This document shows, piece by piece, positions 5,396 to 5,769 of a stretch of 5,769 bases of DNA (its first letter is position 1; each line of letters opens with the position of its first letter). The stretch covers positions 1 through 5,769 of the forward strand of contig JABCSP010000153.1 in the NCBI GenBank assembly GCA_018238825.1, written 5' to 3'. The DNA comes from Candidatus Thorarchaeota archaeon (GTDB lineage Archaea > Asgardarchaeota > Thorarchaeia > Thorarchaeales > Thorarchaeaceae). The notes beneath the pieces are model-generated. The model was not told the origin of the DNA. It did not search any database and saw nothing but the letters and a program-made list of their open reading frames with translations. The position numbers and the translations under genes were made by a program.

Positions 5396-5769
5396 ATGAA
5401 TGAGTATCAATATCGATTAATCGGAAGGGTACTGGCATTTATTGGGATGCTAATACTCCTTTTTCCTATTTTTATCATCTCCATTTGGTTCTGGTGGTAT
5501 GGTAGCGTATATATTCCTCAACTACTAGAAATCCTCATACTTGCTGGATTGGTACTCCTTGGACTCATTGTAGCTAGCAGTGGAGTGATTATCCATAGAA
5601 GATTCAGAGAGATAGGACCGTTTCTTACTAAAGATGGAGAGCCAATACACTCAGGCAACGTTTGGAAGAAAGGAACTGAGCCGGGGTTGTTCCTTACCTC
5701 ATGCGAGCGTGTGGTGTCGATTTACCAGGATTCGAGAGAAACAGCGCATGTTGGATACAGAACTGTTAT
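5396..5769 (+). CDS. membrane protein with two N-terminal transmembrane helices (partial, 3' end cut by window)
   Basis: The frame starts at ATG 5396 and is open to the window edge, giving 124 residues plus two bases. Two hydrophobic segments are clear: about 12-35 (VLAFIGMLILLFPIFIISI, then WFWWYG) and about 43-66 (LLEILILAGLVLLGLIVASS and beyond). The Arg/His cluster HRRFRE at 67-72 places the following part in the cytoplasm by the positive-inside rule, with both termini inside. The remaining 50 or so residues are soluble and include a Gly/Lys-rich turn and LFLTSCERVVSIYQDSRE. I recognise no family. It diverges from the flavoprotein gene with 125 bases between. Because the 3' part is missing, the length and any further domains are unknown. 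Confidence 0.72.
   Translation, partial: MNEYQYRLIGRVLAFIGMLILLFPIFIISIWFWWYGSVYIPQLLEILILAGLVLLGLIVASSGVIIHRRFREIGPFLTKDGEPIHSGNVWKKGTEPGLFLTSCERVVSIYQDSRETAHVGYRTV

Noticed and set aside
1..5769. CRISPR array, transposon ends, tRNA or rRNA genes
   Set aside because: No regularly spaced repeats, no transposase or terminal repeats, and no cloverleaf or conserved rRNA stretch were seen by eye.

Overview
The window is archaeal. It holds an archaeal/eukaryotic-type ribosomal protein L37e directly behind an Sm-like (LSm) protein, a gene pair known from archaea, next to an MCT-1/Tma20-type PUA protein. Promoter regions show TATA-like elements rather than bacterial -35/-10 boxes, and Shine-Dalgarno-like motifs precede several starts. 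The AT-leaning base composition and the large Ski2-like helicase would fit an Asgard lineage such as Thorarchaeota, but that placement is only an inference from sequence style.

Layout from left to right. Positions 1-168 hold a possible 3' end of an upstream gene, an inverted repeat, and a TATA/Shine-Dalgarno region. A long gene (169-2856, +) follows, encoding a winged-helix domain fused to a Ski2/Hel308-like superfamily 2 helicase whose motifs II, III and VI are degenerate. It meets the PUA gene (-) tail to tail, with both stop codons inside one CTAG. The PUA gene and the LSm-L37e operon (+) diverge from a short control region with a TATA-like core and a strong inverted repeat. After a terminator-like hairpin comes a TTG-started gene (4095-4571, +) for an unknown domain plus a C-terminal zinc ribbon.

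That gene converges on a minus-strand iron-sulfur flavoprotein-like gene (4585-5270) broken by a frameshift exactly at a (GT)6 dinucleotide tract; removing one GT unit restores a full 227-residue protein. A 125-bp divergent promoter region separates it from a membrane protein that runs off the right edge.

The central block (PUA protein, LSm, L37e) is an RNA/translation neighbourhood. The helicase beside it could work on RNA or DNA, and sequence alone does not decide. The right third (zinc-ribbon protein, flavoprotein, membrane protein) has no obvious link to it. No CRISPR array, transposase, tRNA or rRNA was seen. The two observations most worth following are the dinucleotide-tract frameshift and the helicase with altered catalytic motifs.
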